A stretch of 63,955 nt of DNA, from assembly GCA_016283935.1 (NCBI GenBank), contig JAEENX010000003.1, positions 1-63,955 on the forward strand. Direction: 5' to 3'. The position numbers were made by a program, and so were the translations under genes. Shown one piece after another: positions 35,562 to 44,357 of this stretch (position 1 is the stretch's first letter; each line of letters opens with the position of its first letter). Below the pieces are notes generated by a model, which was not told where the DNA came from, did no database searches, and saw only the letters and a program-made list of their open reading frames with translations. Origin of the DNA: Bacilli bacterium. GTDB taxonomy: Bacteria; Bacillota_I; Bacilli_A; RF39; UBA660.

Positions 35562-37126
35562 TAAGCCTTATAAATATTAGCAAATTTTTCAAATGTTTTA
35601 ATTCCGTCTATTGCTGCAGTAGTTATACCTCCAGCATAACCGGCACCTTCACCAACTGGATAAATACCCTTTATATTAGATTCATTATTATCATCTCTAA
35701 TGATTGTAACAGGACTACTAGTTCTAGATTCTATTCCCATCATAACTGAATCAGGATTATCATACCCTTTTATTTTGTGTCCAAAATAAGGAATAGCTTC
35801 CTTAAGTGATTCATTTATATAATCAGGAAATAATTTATTTAAATCAGAAAATGTAGTATTTCCTTTTACTTCAGGAATAATGCTACCATAATTTATACTA
35901 GCTTCATTATTAATATAATCTTTATATAATTGAGTTGGTATAAAAGAATTACCCAATTCATATGCTTTACTTTCAAACATTCTTTGATATTCAATACCAT
36001 CAAATATATTATTGCCAAAGTCGTCTGGACTAACAGTAACTACTATAGCAGAATTACTAGAATTAGACATTCTATCATAGTTAGACATACCATTTATTGC
36101 TAATCTATTAACTTCAGATGATGCATTAACAACATATCCTCCAGGACACATACAAAATGAATAAACTCCTCTACCATTAGAAGCTTTATATGTAAGTTTA
36201 TAAGATGCTGTTCCTAATATATTAAAATCAGCATCTCCAAACATACTTTTATTAATATCTTCTCTATTATGGATTATTCTAATACCAACTGCAAATGGTT
36301 TAGCTTTCATATCTAATCCTTTATCATTCAACATATAGAATGTATCTCTAGCAGAATGCCCTATACATAAAAATAAATTATCACATTTAATTTCTTCATT
36401 ATCATTAACAATAATAGATTCTACTTTATTATCTTTAATATTGATATTCGATAATTTAGTACTATAACGAATAGTTCCACCCATATCTATTATTTTTTTT
36501 CTAATATTTTTTATAACAGTTCTTAAAATATCAGTTCCAATATGAGGTTTATAATCATATAAGATTTCTTCTGGAGCTCCATTTTCTACAAATATTTCAA
36601 ATACTTTCTTAAATCTAAAATTTTCGTCTTTAGTTAAAGTATTTAATTTACCATCTGAAAATGTTCCTGCTCCTCCTTCACCAAATTGAATATTTGATTC
36701 AGGATTTAGTTCATTAGTATTAAAGAAATCTTCTACATCTTTTACTCTTTCATCTATAGATTTACCTCTTTCTATTATAAGAGGCTTATATCCATATAAA
36801 CTAAGCATATAAGATAAAAATATACCTGCTGGTCCAAATCCAACAACGACAGGTCTATTAATCATTCCTTTAGTTCCCAATGATTCAAACTTATATTCTT
36901 CATTTCCTACTTTTTTAATAGAATCATTTATATATTTATCTTCATTATTAATACTAATATCTAAAGTATATACAAATAATATATTTGATTTATCTCTAGC
37001 ATCTATAGATCTTTTATTAATCTTATATTCTTTTATATCTTGTTTAAATATTTTACTTAATTTATTTTTAATAGCTTCATCTTGATTACATTTATAATTT
37101 ATTTTAATATTACTAACTCTAATCAT
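35561..37126 (-). CDS. FAD-dependent dehydrogenase (COG2509-type)
   Basis: 521 residues from ATG 37126 (MIRVSNIKINYKCNQDEAIK). A small N-terminal domain (1-85) is followed by the FAD fold with VGFGPAGIFLSYML, IIERGK and the family hallmark FGEGGAGTFSDGKLNT. CMCPGGYV and a C-terminal GEGAGYAGGITTAAIDG complete the flavin site. Physiological substrate unknown. It starts 8 bases inside the preceding flavoprotein gene with AAGAGGT as ribosome site, so the two are co-translated. A paralogue lies at 53880. Confidence 0.88.
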   Translation of the reverse strand: MIRVSNIKINYKCNQDEAIKNKLSKIFKQDIKEYKINKRSIDARDKSNILFVYTLDISINNEDKYINDSIKKVGNEEYKFESLGTKGMINRPVVVGFGPAGIFLSYMLSLYGYKPLIIERGKSIDERVKDVEDFFNTNELNPESNIQFGEGGAGTFSDGKLNTLTKDENFRFKKVFEIFVENGAPEEILYDYKPHIGTDILRTVIKNIRKKIIDMGGTIRYSTKLSNINIKDNKVESIIVNDNEEIKCDNLFLCIGHSARDTFYMLNDKGLDMKAKPFAVGIRIIHNREDINKSMFGDADFNILGTASYKLTYKASNGRGVYSFCMCPGGYVVNASSEVNRLAINGMSNYDRMSNSSNSAIVVTVSPDDFGNNIFDGIEYQRMFESKAYELGNSFIPTQLYKDYINNEASINYGSIIPEVKGNTTFSDLNKLFPDYINESLKEAIPYFGHKIKGYDNPDSVMMGIESRTSSPVTIIRDDNNESNIKGIYPVGEGAGYAGGITTAAIDGIKTFEKFANIYKA

Positions 37127-38279
37127 TATTAATACCTCTTGAAGCAATTAATGCCGAATATATTGCAAATGCTATATTATATCCACCACAATCACCATCA
37201 ACATCTAATACTTCACCAATGAAATATAATCCTGGAACTTTATTAGATTCAAAACTAGTATTAATATTACTTAAATCTACTCCACCTCTTGTAACTTGAG
37301 ATTGATTATAATTCATTGTACCAGTTACATATAATTTGAAGTTGGTTAATTCATTAATTAATATAACTTTTTCATCTTCAGTTAATTCCCTAAAAGTTTT
37401 ATTTCTAAGAATATCAATATTACCTAAAATAACATTTGCTAACTTATCATTAATCATTCTCTTTAATACAATATTAATAGTATTATTAGTATTATTTAAA
37501 TAAGTATAAATATTACTTATAGAAGGGACAAAATTAATACATACATATACATCATCTTTTTTATTTAAAGCAATAGATGCATATCTAGATATATTAAATA
37601 CACATATACCAGATATACCATATGAAGTTAATTGTATTTCTCCTTCTTCAGTATGTATTCTTTCTCCATTTACAAATATACTAATTTTACAATCAGATCT
37701 TATTCCATCCCAATCATATTTATCAGTTTCTAAAGGAACTAAAGATGGTAAAATTGTTACAATATCATGATTTAATTCTTTAGCAAACTTAATACCATCT
37801 GTACTTGCTCCTATTTGAGGATAACTTCCTAAACCTGATGAAACTATAACTTTATCATATTTATCTTTTCCATTTATGATAAATACATTATCTTTCTTTT
37901 CAATTTTAAATACTTTTTCATTTAATCTAATATCTACATTTTTCTTATTAGCTTCATATACTAATGCATTTTTAATAGTAGTAGCTTTATTAGATAAAGG
38001 ATAATAATAACCATTTTTTATTTTATAAGCTATTTCTAATTCATCCATGAAATTTAAAACTGTATCTTTTATATCATCTTTAATATAATCTCTTACATCT
38101 GAATTAGAATGATAATGATCTAAATTCATATCATCATTTAAAAAATTACATCTTCCATTTCCAGTTACAGTTAACTTTTTAAGTGGTTCAGAATTACTTT
38201 CATATATTGTAATATCACCATTTAATTTAAGTGATGCCACAAATCCTGATATTCCACCTCCAATAATAGCTATTTTCAT
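37119..38279 (-). CDS. BaiN/HI0933-family flavoprotein
   Basis: 386 residues. The N-terminal Rossmann motif is IAIIGGGISGFVASL. KKLTVTGNGRCNFLND is the hallmark of the HI0933/BaiN family, and the C-terminal part has NYNQSQVTRGGVDL and GLYFIGEVLDVDGDCGGYN. Members bind FAD; some reduce bile-acid intermediates, but most have no known substrate, and I do not assign one. It is coupled to the 35561 flavoprotein gene and 15 bases after the GH10-PHP gene. Confidence 0.9.
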   Translation of the reverse strand: MKIAIIGGGISGFVASLKLNGDITIYESNSEPLKKLTVTGNGRCNFLNDDMNLDHYHSNSDVRDYIKDDIKDTVLNFMDELEIAYKIKNGYYYPLSNKATTIKNALVYEANKKNVDIRLNEKVFKIEKKDNVFIINGKDKYDKVIVSSGLGSYPQIGASTDGIKFAKELNHDIVTILPSLVPLETDKYDWDGIRSDCKISIFVNGERIHTEEGEIQLTSYGISGICVFNISRYASIALNKKDDVYVCINFVPSISNIYTYLNNTNNTINIVLKRMINDKLANVILGNIDILRNKTFRELTEDEKVILINELTNFKLYVTGTMNYNQSQVTRGGVDLSNINTSFESNKVPGLYFIGEVLDVDGDCGGYNIAFAIYSALIASRGINND

Positions 38280-38294
38280 AGGTTATCTTCCTTT

Positions 38295-41200
38295 CTAATT
38301 CTTTAAATTAAATTTATGTATGTACTTCTTGATATTATCATCACTTCTCTTAATAATATCTTCATTATCATTAAATTCTTTTTCCATCAATTCTTTACAT
38401 ACAATTAAATAATCTTCTCTAGAATAGCATCCTAAAGCAGATGCATTAACAATAAAATGTTTTAGCTTATAAAGTAAACTAATTCTATTATTAGTTACAG
38501 TACCAAAACTTTCCATATATTTAAGATTATTATTAATTCTCTTTTCTCTTTCTTGATCAGATATAAAATGATCTTCAGCTACATTTAATAATTCTTCGAA
38601 TTTCTTTCGAGATTCGATTTTAGAAGTTCTTTTTGCTTCTTCAATTAAACCTTCTACTTTATCTAACATTTTCAAATCTAAATCAACTGCTGTATATTCC
38701 TTTGTTATTTTTTCTAATAATCTCATTAACATATATGTTTCATAAGAATATGAATTATATTCAGATAATAATAATCTTTGATCTAATTCAGGATTTCTAT
38801 ATCTAATAGGATTATAATCATCTGGAACAAATTGCATTTCACTTGTTCTTAAAATAGTATCTGCTCTTATGATATTTTCATTTATATCTTTAATAGACTT
38901 AGGTCTATGAGCATCACATCCGTATAAGAATCTAACATCATATTTTAATAATTCACTGTAAAAGCGTGGATGTGTAAATGAATGTTCACCATCATAGAAC
39001 TTATCATTTTCTACTCTAGTAATAGAATCAAGATTTATTTCTAGAGGAATATCTAATTCTTCACATTTTCTACCAATTATATCAGCTGCTTTTTCAGCAT
39101 TAGTCATGAATTCCATATGTGCTCTACTATCTTTGCAAGTATCACGATATATCATAAAATAATCAGGATGAGCAACAATATCAAATATACCTGAATCTAA
39201 AGCATCTACAATACTTTTTGCATATATAAGTGGATATTCAGGATTATCTATAGGATCGACTACTTCACCATCTACTATAACGTCATGTTGACCTAACATC
39301 ATATAATCAACTTGTTTTCTTAAATTAACTAAATGTAATCTTAAATCTTCTGAATATCCTGCTTCAAATCCAACATATACTTTAATATCAGGAAATTCTT
39401 TATTTAATTTCTTAATACTATTTATATATTCAGGTGTAGCATCATTACTTAATCTTTCATTTATTTCATCATATTCTATTCTAGGACTAGGAGCATGTTC
39501 AGTAAAACCAAATGATGTCATGCCCTTCTTTAATGCTTGAATAATATAATCTTGATCTTTAGCAGTAGAATCATTTTCACATCTATTAGTATGTGTATGA
39601 TAATTAAATCTTTGAATAGCAGGACCATTTATAAGATTAATATTAGAAACTAAAGAATCTCTTTTAGTATTAAATTCCATATCAAAATATCCACCATGAA
39701 TATTAGGAATTATTTTTTCTTTAAATCTAATCTTATTTTCATTAACTCTTCCAAGATTATGATCCATATCATCAGTTTTACTCCATATAGTAAAACTATC
39801 GATAATATCTCTATATTTATATAATACATCATATAATTCATTCATTTTAGCTTGTCTAATTTCTTCTAATTGAATTGGAACAACATACTTTTCTACTGGA
39901 TTAACATACATATCAAATTCAGTAATATTTATATGCATATTATTTTCTTTTAATTTATTTAATAATCTATCAATTTTACTAACATCAATTGATGTATCTA
40001 TATGTAATTGCTCACCTATAGAATCAATTATCTTAACATTATGTTCTTTTTCATATTTCTTGATTCTATCTAAAACAGACATGAATACATCATATTTTTT
40101 ATCATCAAATAAATTAACTTCATTATAAACAAAATTAGTATTAGGTAATATAGATTTAGCTTCAGATAATATATCTAATACATCTTCTAAAGATACATAA
40201 TTTAACCATCCACCTGTTAAATTATCGGAGTTATCTTTATATGTACCTCTTAAATCATATGGATTACCTACTTTACTTGCAAATCTATTAATTATTTCAT
40301 TTAAAGCATCAATAGATTCAACTGTAGATTCATATCCATTTTCTTTTATAAATGAACATAAACTTATTATATATTTTCTTAATAACTCTTTAATTTCTTC
40401 TTTGGATTTATTCTTATATCTATCAGGAAAATCCATATAAAAGAATATAGAATTTAATCTAACTCTCTTATCAAGACTTTTAGCAAATTTTAAAGCGCGT
40501 TCAAATCCATCAAATTTAAAAGTATTATTTAATAAAGTAACAGCATTATACTTAATAATATCATCTAAAGTAAAAGTATCAAATTCGCTTATTTTATTAT
40601 ACATACTTGTATATACATTCCATGAACTATCTTTAACACCAGACTTAGATATTACTCTTGCATTAAATATTTCAAATATCTTTTCTGCTTTTTCTTTATC
40701 AAATAATTCATATACTTTATTAACTATATCATCAACATTAGAACAATCAGTTATTATTTGAGTTAATTCTTTTATTTCTTCTTCATTTAAAATATGTTTC
40801 TTTAATAATAAATTAATCTTAGCTTTAGTTTTAATGCTAGGATTAATTAAGAAATCATATTTATGACTCAATGAATTAACATAGCATTCATATACATATT
40901 TTTTTGCTTCTTCTAAATCCTTATATGATTTTAAATAAGATTCATCTATATCTAAATTTATTATACTTTTTGAAAGATTTAATAATTCATCTAAAGAATT
41001 ACATGAAACAATAGATAATATATCTATATCTTGGTGATTTAATGTTATACCTGTAGTTTTAAAATTTATATCTAATAAATCTTTATTATTTTCATTTTCT
41101 TCTACTTTTTGAGTATTAAAGTACATTTCTCTATATTTTTTTGTTTTTTCATATACTTTTTTTCTCAATTCATCAATTGGCATTTCTGATTTTAAATATA

Positions 41201-41309
41201 AACCATACCAATTTTTAATTTCAGTTTCACTTATTATGATATCAATCTCTCTCATTTTATTTCTAAAATCATTTAAAATTCTAAGAGCTTCACCACTTTG
41301 AAGTAACAT
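38295..41309 (-). CDS. GH10-like glycosidase fused to a PHP phosphoesterase
   Basis: 1004 residues, no signal peptide. Residues about 1-240 are helical and unknown. About 250-545 match a GH10 (xylanase family) barrel: SIDALNEII with the acid/base glutamate (about 336), FVYNEVNLFDD, DSIGEQLHID, ITEFDMY with the nucleophile glutamate (about 466) and FTIWSKTDDMDHN. About 565-830 match a HisK-type PHP domain: NYHTHTNRCEND, FTEHAPSPR, GFEAGYSED, MLGQHDV, AHPDYF and GCDAHRP, which supply the metal ligands. The rest is helical. Both sites look intact, so a cytoplasmic bifunctional enzyme is inferred. It is co-directional with flavoprotein and NUDIX genes. Confidence 0.85.
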   Translation of the reverse strand: MLLQSGEALRILNDFRNKMREIDIIISETEIKNWYGLYLKSEMPIDELRKKVYEKTKKYREMYFNTQKVEENENNKDLLDINFKTTGITLNHQDIDILSIVSCNSLDELLNLSKSIINLDIDESYLKSYKDLEEAKKYVYECYVNSLSHKYDFLINPSIKTKAKINLLLKKHILNEEEIKELTQIITDCSNVDDIVNKVYELFDKEKAEKIFEIFNARVISKSGVKDSSWNVYTSMYNKISEFDTFTLDDIIKYNAVTLLNNTFKFDGFERALKFAKSLDKRVRLNSIFFYMDFPDRYKNKSKEEIKELLRKYIISLCSFIKENGYESTVESIDALNEIINRFASKVGNPYDLRGTYKDNSDNLTGGWLNYVSLEDVLDILSEAKSILPNTNFVYNEVNLFDDKKYDVFMSVLDRIKKYEKEHNVKIIDSIGEQLHIDTSIDVSKIDRLLNKLKENNMHINITEFDMYVNPVEKYVVPIQLEEIRQAKMNELYDVLYKYRDIIDSFTIWSKTDDMDHNLGRVNENKIRFKEKIIPNIHGGYFDMEFNTKRDSLVSNINLINGPAIQRFNYHTHTNRCENDSTAKDQDYIIQALKKGMTSFGFTEHAPSPRIEYDEINERLSNDATPEYINSIKKLNKEFPDIKVYVGFEAGYSEDLRLHLVNLRKQVDYMMLGQHDVIVDGEVVDPIDNPEYPLIYAKSIVDALDSGIFDIVAHPDYFMIYRDTCKDSRAHMEFMTNAEKAADIIGRKCEELDIPLEINLDSITRVENDKFYDGEHSFTHPRFYSELLKYDVRFLYGCDAHRPKSIKDINENIIRADTILRTSEMQFVPDDYNPIRYRNPELDQRLLLSEYNSYSYETYMLMRLLEKITKEYTAVDLDLKMLDKVEGLIEEAKRTSKIESRKKFEELLNVAEDHFISDQEREKRINNNLKYMESFGTVTNNRISLLYKLKHFIVNASALGCYSREDYLIVCKELMEKEFNDNEDIIKRSDDNIKKYIHKFNLKN

Positions 41310-41319
41310 ATAAGATCAC

Positions 41320-41712
41320 CTACTTTCTATTCTTTCCTTTCAAAACGCATTTAAAAATTTTCTTAATGTTATTATACGTTAATTTATCTAAAACTGCATC
41401 TTTATTAACCCATTCACATGAAATTATTTCATTTTCTTGGTTCTTTAAATCAAAAGATATAGCTTTAGCTATAAAGAATATAACTTCTTTTTTAGTATTA
41501 CCATTTATTTTATAGTTTATCTTATATTTCTTTTTACTTATTATTTCTATATCAATATTAGTTTCTTCTTTTACTTCTCTTATTGCTGTTTCTTCATCAG
41601 TTTCTCCTGGTTCCACATGACCTTTAGGGAAAGAAAAGAATCCTTGAAATTGTTCTATTATTAATACATCATCACCATTAAAAACAATGGCCCCACATGA
41701 TTTTTCTTTCAT
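41320..41712 (-). CDS. NUDIX hydrolase
   Basis: 130 residues. The Nudix box GHVEPGETDEETAIREVKEET is intact: Gly, the EE metal-binding pair and the REVKEE helix. It resembles the small bis(5'-nucleosyl)-tetraphosphatase/MutT-like group (starts MKEKSCGAIVFNGDDVLIIEQ). It cleaves X-linked nucleoside diphosphates; the precise substrate is unknown. It is 10 bases upstream of the GH10-PHP gene, so co-transcribed. GGTGAG precedes the ATG. Confidence 0.92.
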   Translation of the reverse strand: MKEKSCGAIVFNGDDVLIIEQFQGFFSFPKGHVEPGETDEETAIREVKEETNIDIEIISKKKYKINYKINGNTKKEVIFFIAKAISFDLKNQENEIISCEWVNKDAVLDKLTYNNIKKIFKCVLKGKNRK

Positions 41713-41728
41713 AACTCACCACAATTAT

Positions 41729-41739
41729 ATTATAACATA
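41729..41739 (-). promoter_or_regulatory. Extended -10 promoter of the NUDIX-GH10/PHP-flavoprotein unit
   Basis: TATGTTATAAT on the minus strand directly after the T-tract of the 41740-41765 terminator, 16 bases from the NUDIX ATG. Confidence 0.7.
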
Positions 41740-41765
41740 AAAAAACAGGTTTTAACCTGCTATTT
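41739..41765 (-). repeat. Terminator copy 1 of a 27-bp direct repeat
   Basis: CAGGTT and AACCTG stem followed by T7 (minus strand). The whole 27-bp block is identical to 42295-42321. It ends the 41760 lipoprotein gene, whose TAG abuts the stem. Confidence 0.85.
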
Positions 41766-42269
41766 ATTTATATTACTATTAACTTTATTTTTATGAAAGA
41801 AAAGATAATTTATTCTTTCAACTTCTATTTTATTTTCACTTTTAGCATCATATTCTAAACTATTACAAATAAATTGAGAATCATTTGAATTGTACATATA
41901 ATTATATTTGGCGCTATATATTTTTGCATAATATTTATTTTTACTATATAAACAATGTTTAGTTTCTTTTCCAATACATCCAAAATTTACATTGCCAGTA
42001 TCACTGCCTTTGTAATTTACAGCAATCTTTTCATCATTTGCGTTTTTATAAACATAATATGTGTTGGTTTCATAAAAACATCCATCTAACCAAAATGCAC
42101 AATCTTTAATATCACATGTTGTAACATATTCAAAAGAATCATTAACAATATTTTTATCTTTTAATGCATCAAATATTAAAGAAGCTTCATCAAATGAAAC
42201 ACTTTTACCACAACCAGTAAGAATTAAAATGCATAACAATAAACAAATTAGTTTTATACTTTTCTTCAT
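41760..42269 (-). CDS. Unknown lipoprotein
   Basis: 169 residues from ATG 42269. Signal peptide MKKSIKLICLLLCILILTGC with lipobox LTGC; the mature protein starts at that cysteine. It contains many further cysteines (about nine) and is Tyr/Asn-rich, suggesting a disulfide-bonded extracytoplasmic domain. Family not recognised. An upstream in-frame start at 42296 lies in the preceding terminator and is rejected; GTGAG precedes 42269. The gene is bracketed by two identical 27-bp terminator repeats. Confidence 0.8.
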   Translation of the reverse strand: MKKSIKLICLLLCILILTGCGKSVSFDEASLIFDALKDKNIVNDSFEYVTTCDIKDCAFWLDGCFYETNTYYVYKNANDEKIAVNYKGSDTGNVNFGCIGKETKHCLYSKNKYYAKIYSAKYNYMYNSNDSQFICNSLEYDAKSENKIEVERINYLFFHKNKVNSNINK

Positions 42270-42294
42270 AAACTCACATACTTTTCTAGGATTC

Positions 42295-42321
42295 AAAAAA
42301 ACAGGTTTTAACCTGCTATTT
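42295..42321 (-). repeat. Terminator copy 2 of a 27-bp direct repeat
   Basis: Same sequence as 41739-41765. Here the stem overlaps the last codons and TAA of the 42308 gene (ATA GCA GGT TAA). Confidence 0.85.
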
Positions 42322-42508
42322 TATCTCCAAATAATTTACATGCTTTATTGAATTCATCTTCATCAGTAATACTAACTAAATCTTCTCCTTCATCTTTCAT
42401 GATTAAAAAGTTATCAGGATTATCTAAATCAACTAAATAAGCATATCCTTTGATTATATCAACGATTGTATAATCAATATCATCAATTCTAACTACAGCT
42501 ACGTCCAT
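42308..42508 (-). CDS. Small acidic unknown protein
   Basis: 66 residues, begins MDVAVVRIDDIDYTIVDIIK and ends KACKLFGDKIAG. The pattern NPDNFLIMKDEGEDLVSITD is loosely like small Asp/Glu-rich proteins of the DUF1292 kind, but the match is too weak to assign. It starts one base after the stop of the upstream gene (TAATATG), so it is translationally linked to the 42510 protein. Confidence 0.7.
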   Translation of the reverse strand: MDVAVVRIDDIDYTIVDIIKGYAYLVDLDNPDNFLIMKDEGEDLVSITDEDEFNKACKLFGDKIAG

Positions 42509-42509
42509 A

Positions 42510-43094
42510 TTATTTACCCATTACCTTATCTTCAGTTTTATTTCTACCTAAGAATTCATCTACTTCAGTACCTAATCTTTCAGACATCGTAGAATTTTCT
42601 GGAGTAGCATGAATAATCTTCTTTAAACCAACATCTACTTCAGCTGCAGACATTCCGTTTGCATAGCATAAATCTCTTATATTTTCTACAGCATAATTAT
42701 AATTAACATAATGTGTTCCTTTATTAAATACGATACCGTTCTCATAATCATTAAAACCATATCCAGCTTCAGTCATGATTCCATATACTTTATTAGCTAT
42801 CATTTCTCCACCTAAGAATGCAGGTGTAGCTAAAGCTATACAAATACCAGCTACACTTCCACCGATATAAGCTCTGATTTTACCTCTTTTTAATTTTTCT
42901 TGATGAATTTTATTTAATCTTCTTTTTTCAATTTCAGCTTTTCTAACTCTTCTTTCAGCTGCTAAATGAATTTCCATTGCAGCAACATATTTATCAAAGT
43001 TTTGTGCAATATATTCATCATCTGCTGTATCTAAAAGATATTCAGCATCATCAATAATATCTTTTCCTGCTTCATAGTTGTAATATTTATCCAT
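42510..43094 (-). CDS. Unknown protein with one membrane segment
   Basis: 194 residues. An N-terminal helical, charged region (1-75, with basic RRVRKAEIEKRRLNKIHQEK) is followed by one hydrophobic segment (about 78-100, GGSVAGICIALATPAFLGGEMIA) and a C-terminal soluble domain of about 95 residues. Basic residues before the helix suggest an N-in topology. No family recognised. GGGAGGA precedes the ATG; it is the first gene of a two-gene unit with 42308. Confidence 0.75.
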   Translation of the reverse strand: MDKYYNYEAGKDIIDDAEYLLDTADDEYIAQNFDKYVAAMEIHLAAERRVRKAEIEKRRLNKIHQEKLKRGKIRAYIGGSVAGICIALATPAFLGGEMIANKVYGIMTEAGYGFNDYENGIVFNKGTHYVNYNYAVENIRDLCYANGMSAAEVDVGLKKIIHATPENSTMSERLGTEVDEFLGRNKTEDKVMGK

Positions 43095-43121
43095 AATGTT
43101 GTCCTCCCTACTATTAATTAA

Positions 43122-43132
43122 ATTATAACATA
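43122..43132 (-). promoter_or_regulatory. Extended -10 promoter of the 43094/42508 unit
   Basis: TATGTTATAAT on the minus strand, 27 bases before the ATG. Confidence 0.65.
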
Positions 43133-43149
43133 TATATAATTCAAAAATA

Positions 43150-43180
43150 TAAAAAGATTAAGTGGTTTACTTAATCTTTT
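43150..43180 (-). terminator. Terminator of the zinc-ribbon membrane protein gene
   Basis: AAAAGATTAAG and CTTAATCTTTT form a long stem around about 8 bases, 4 bases after the stop at 43184. Confidence 0.85.
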
Positions 43181-43183
43181 CAC

Positions 43184-43579
43184 TTAAAACTGTGATCCAC
43201 AATTTGGACATAAATTATCTTTTTCTTTTACTTCAAATCCACATTTAGAACAAATCAATTTATTTCCTACTTTATTCTTCTTAGCACCAGTTCTAAGAAG
43301 TTTTAATAATAGTCTAAAAATACACCATAAACCAGTATAGACTATATCAGCTATACAAATACCTGCAGCTATACCTAATATACTATTTTGTATAACATAA
43401 CCTAGTATTGGTCCTAATATAAAAGCTACAAAACTAGGTTTTCTAAAGAATGGTAAAAACAATAATAATATATCCATTCCTAAAATAATACTTGCACATA
43501 CATAAGTTAAAACAGGTACATTAAATATAAAGCCTAATAACCCACATATAGATATTATCAACATAATTAAATCTAACAT
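43184..43579 (-). CDS. Membrane protein with C-terminal zinc ribbon
   Basis: 131 residues. Four or so hydrophobic segments fill residues 1-95 (LIMLIISICGLLGFIF, VLTYVCASIILGMDILLLFLPFF, FVAFILGPILGYVI, ILGIAAGICIADIVYTGLWCIF). The C-terminus (about 107-131) is a zinc ribbon, ICSKCGFEVKEKDNLCPNCG, of the DUF-type often found at the ends of small Firmicutes membrane proteins. Function unknown. GGTGAGAG precedes the ATG. Confidence 0.8.
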   Translation of the reverse strand: MLDLIMLIISICGLLGFIFNVPVLTYVCASIILGMDILLLFLPFFRKPSFVAFILGPILGYVIQNSILGIAAGICIADIVYTGLWCIFRLLLKLLRTGAKKNKVGNKLICSKCGFEVKEKDNLCPNCGSQF

Positions 43580-43596
43580 ATACTCTCACCATTTAT

Positions 43597-43607
43597 ATTA
43601 TAACATA
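43597..43607 (-). promoter_or_regulatory. Extended -10 promoter of the zinc-ribbon membrane gene
   Basis: TATGTTATAAT on the minus strand, joined to the pflA terminator T-tract, 17 bases from the ATG. Confidence 0.7.
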
Positions 43608-43637
43608 AAAAAGACTCTATTTTAATTTAGAGTCTTT
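43606..43637 (-). terminator. pflA terminator overlapping the stop
   Basis: AAAGACTCTA and TAGAGTCTTT around an 8-base loop that contains the pflA stop region (43617), with T6 after it. Confidence 0.9.
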
Positions 43638-44357
43638 ATATTTATTATTATATTTTTCTTTAAACATATTAAATAGTTTACTACATTCTTCTTTATTCAT
43701 ATCATTCATATTTTCATATGGATAAGGTATTCCTAAAGTTATATATTTTTCTCTTCCTAATCTATGATAAGGTAAGAATTCAATGTTTTCTATATTAGAA
43801 ATAGTAAATTTATCTAAATAATTAACTAATGAATCTATATAAGCTTCTGTATCCATTAAACCTGGAACAACAACTTGTCTTATCCATAGCTTTTTATCAT
43901 GTTTCTTTAAAGCTTCTATAAATCTTTCTGATCTATCTTGTTCAAGTCCTGTAAGTACTTGATATGCTTTTGGATCAGTATGTTTAATATCTAATATAAC
44001 TAAATCTATATAAGGTAATATATCATCATAGTCATCTAAACCAACACCAGCTGTATCTAGAGCCACGTTTATACCTTTTTCATGTAATGCTTTAGCACAT
44101 TCTATAATAAACTTACTATGTAAAAGTGGTTCCCCCCCTGAAAAAGTAACACCACCTTTATCTTTAAAATATGGTTTGCATCTTAGTGCTCTATCAACAA
44201 CTTCATCAACTGTTAAATTTTCATCACCTTTAGTCCACATTTCAGGATTATGGCAATATTTACATCTAAGCATACAACCATTTAAGAAAAATACGCATCT
44301 AATACCAGGACCATCTACAAGTCCAAATGTTTCTACACTAGCTAAAGATGCTTTCAT
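43617..44357 (-). CDS. pflA: Pyruvate formate-lyase activating enzyme
   Basis: 246 residues, standard length. Radical SAM enzyme that installs the glycyl radical on PflB. The cluster motif is CMLRCKYCHNP (CxxxCxxC). VTFSGGEPLLH is the SAM-contacting GGE motif, and YIDLVILDIKHTD and RQVVVPGLMDT are also typical. Its start shares one base with the pflB stop (TAATG), so it is co-translated with its substrate protein, in the order pflB-pflA. Confidence 0.97.
   Translation of the reverse strand: MKASLASVETFGLVDGPGIRCVFFLNGCMLRCKYCHNPEMWTKGDENLTVDEVVDRALRCKPYFKDKGGVTFSGGEPLLHSKFIIECAKALHEKGINVALDTAGVGLDDYDDILPYIDLVILDIKHTDPKAYQVLTGLEQDRSERFIEALKKHDKKLWIRQVVVPGLMDTEAYIDSLVNYLDKFTISNIENIEFLPYHRLGREKYITLGIPYPYENMNDMNKEECSKLFNMFKEKYNNKYKDSKLK

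Noticed and set aside
41739-42321. Insertion sequence bounded by direct repeats
   Set aside because: The repeats are terminators, no transposase or terminal inverted repeats are present, and the enclosed gene is a lipoprotein.
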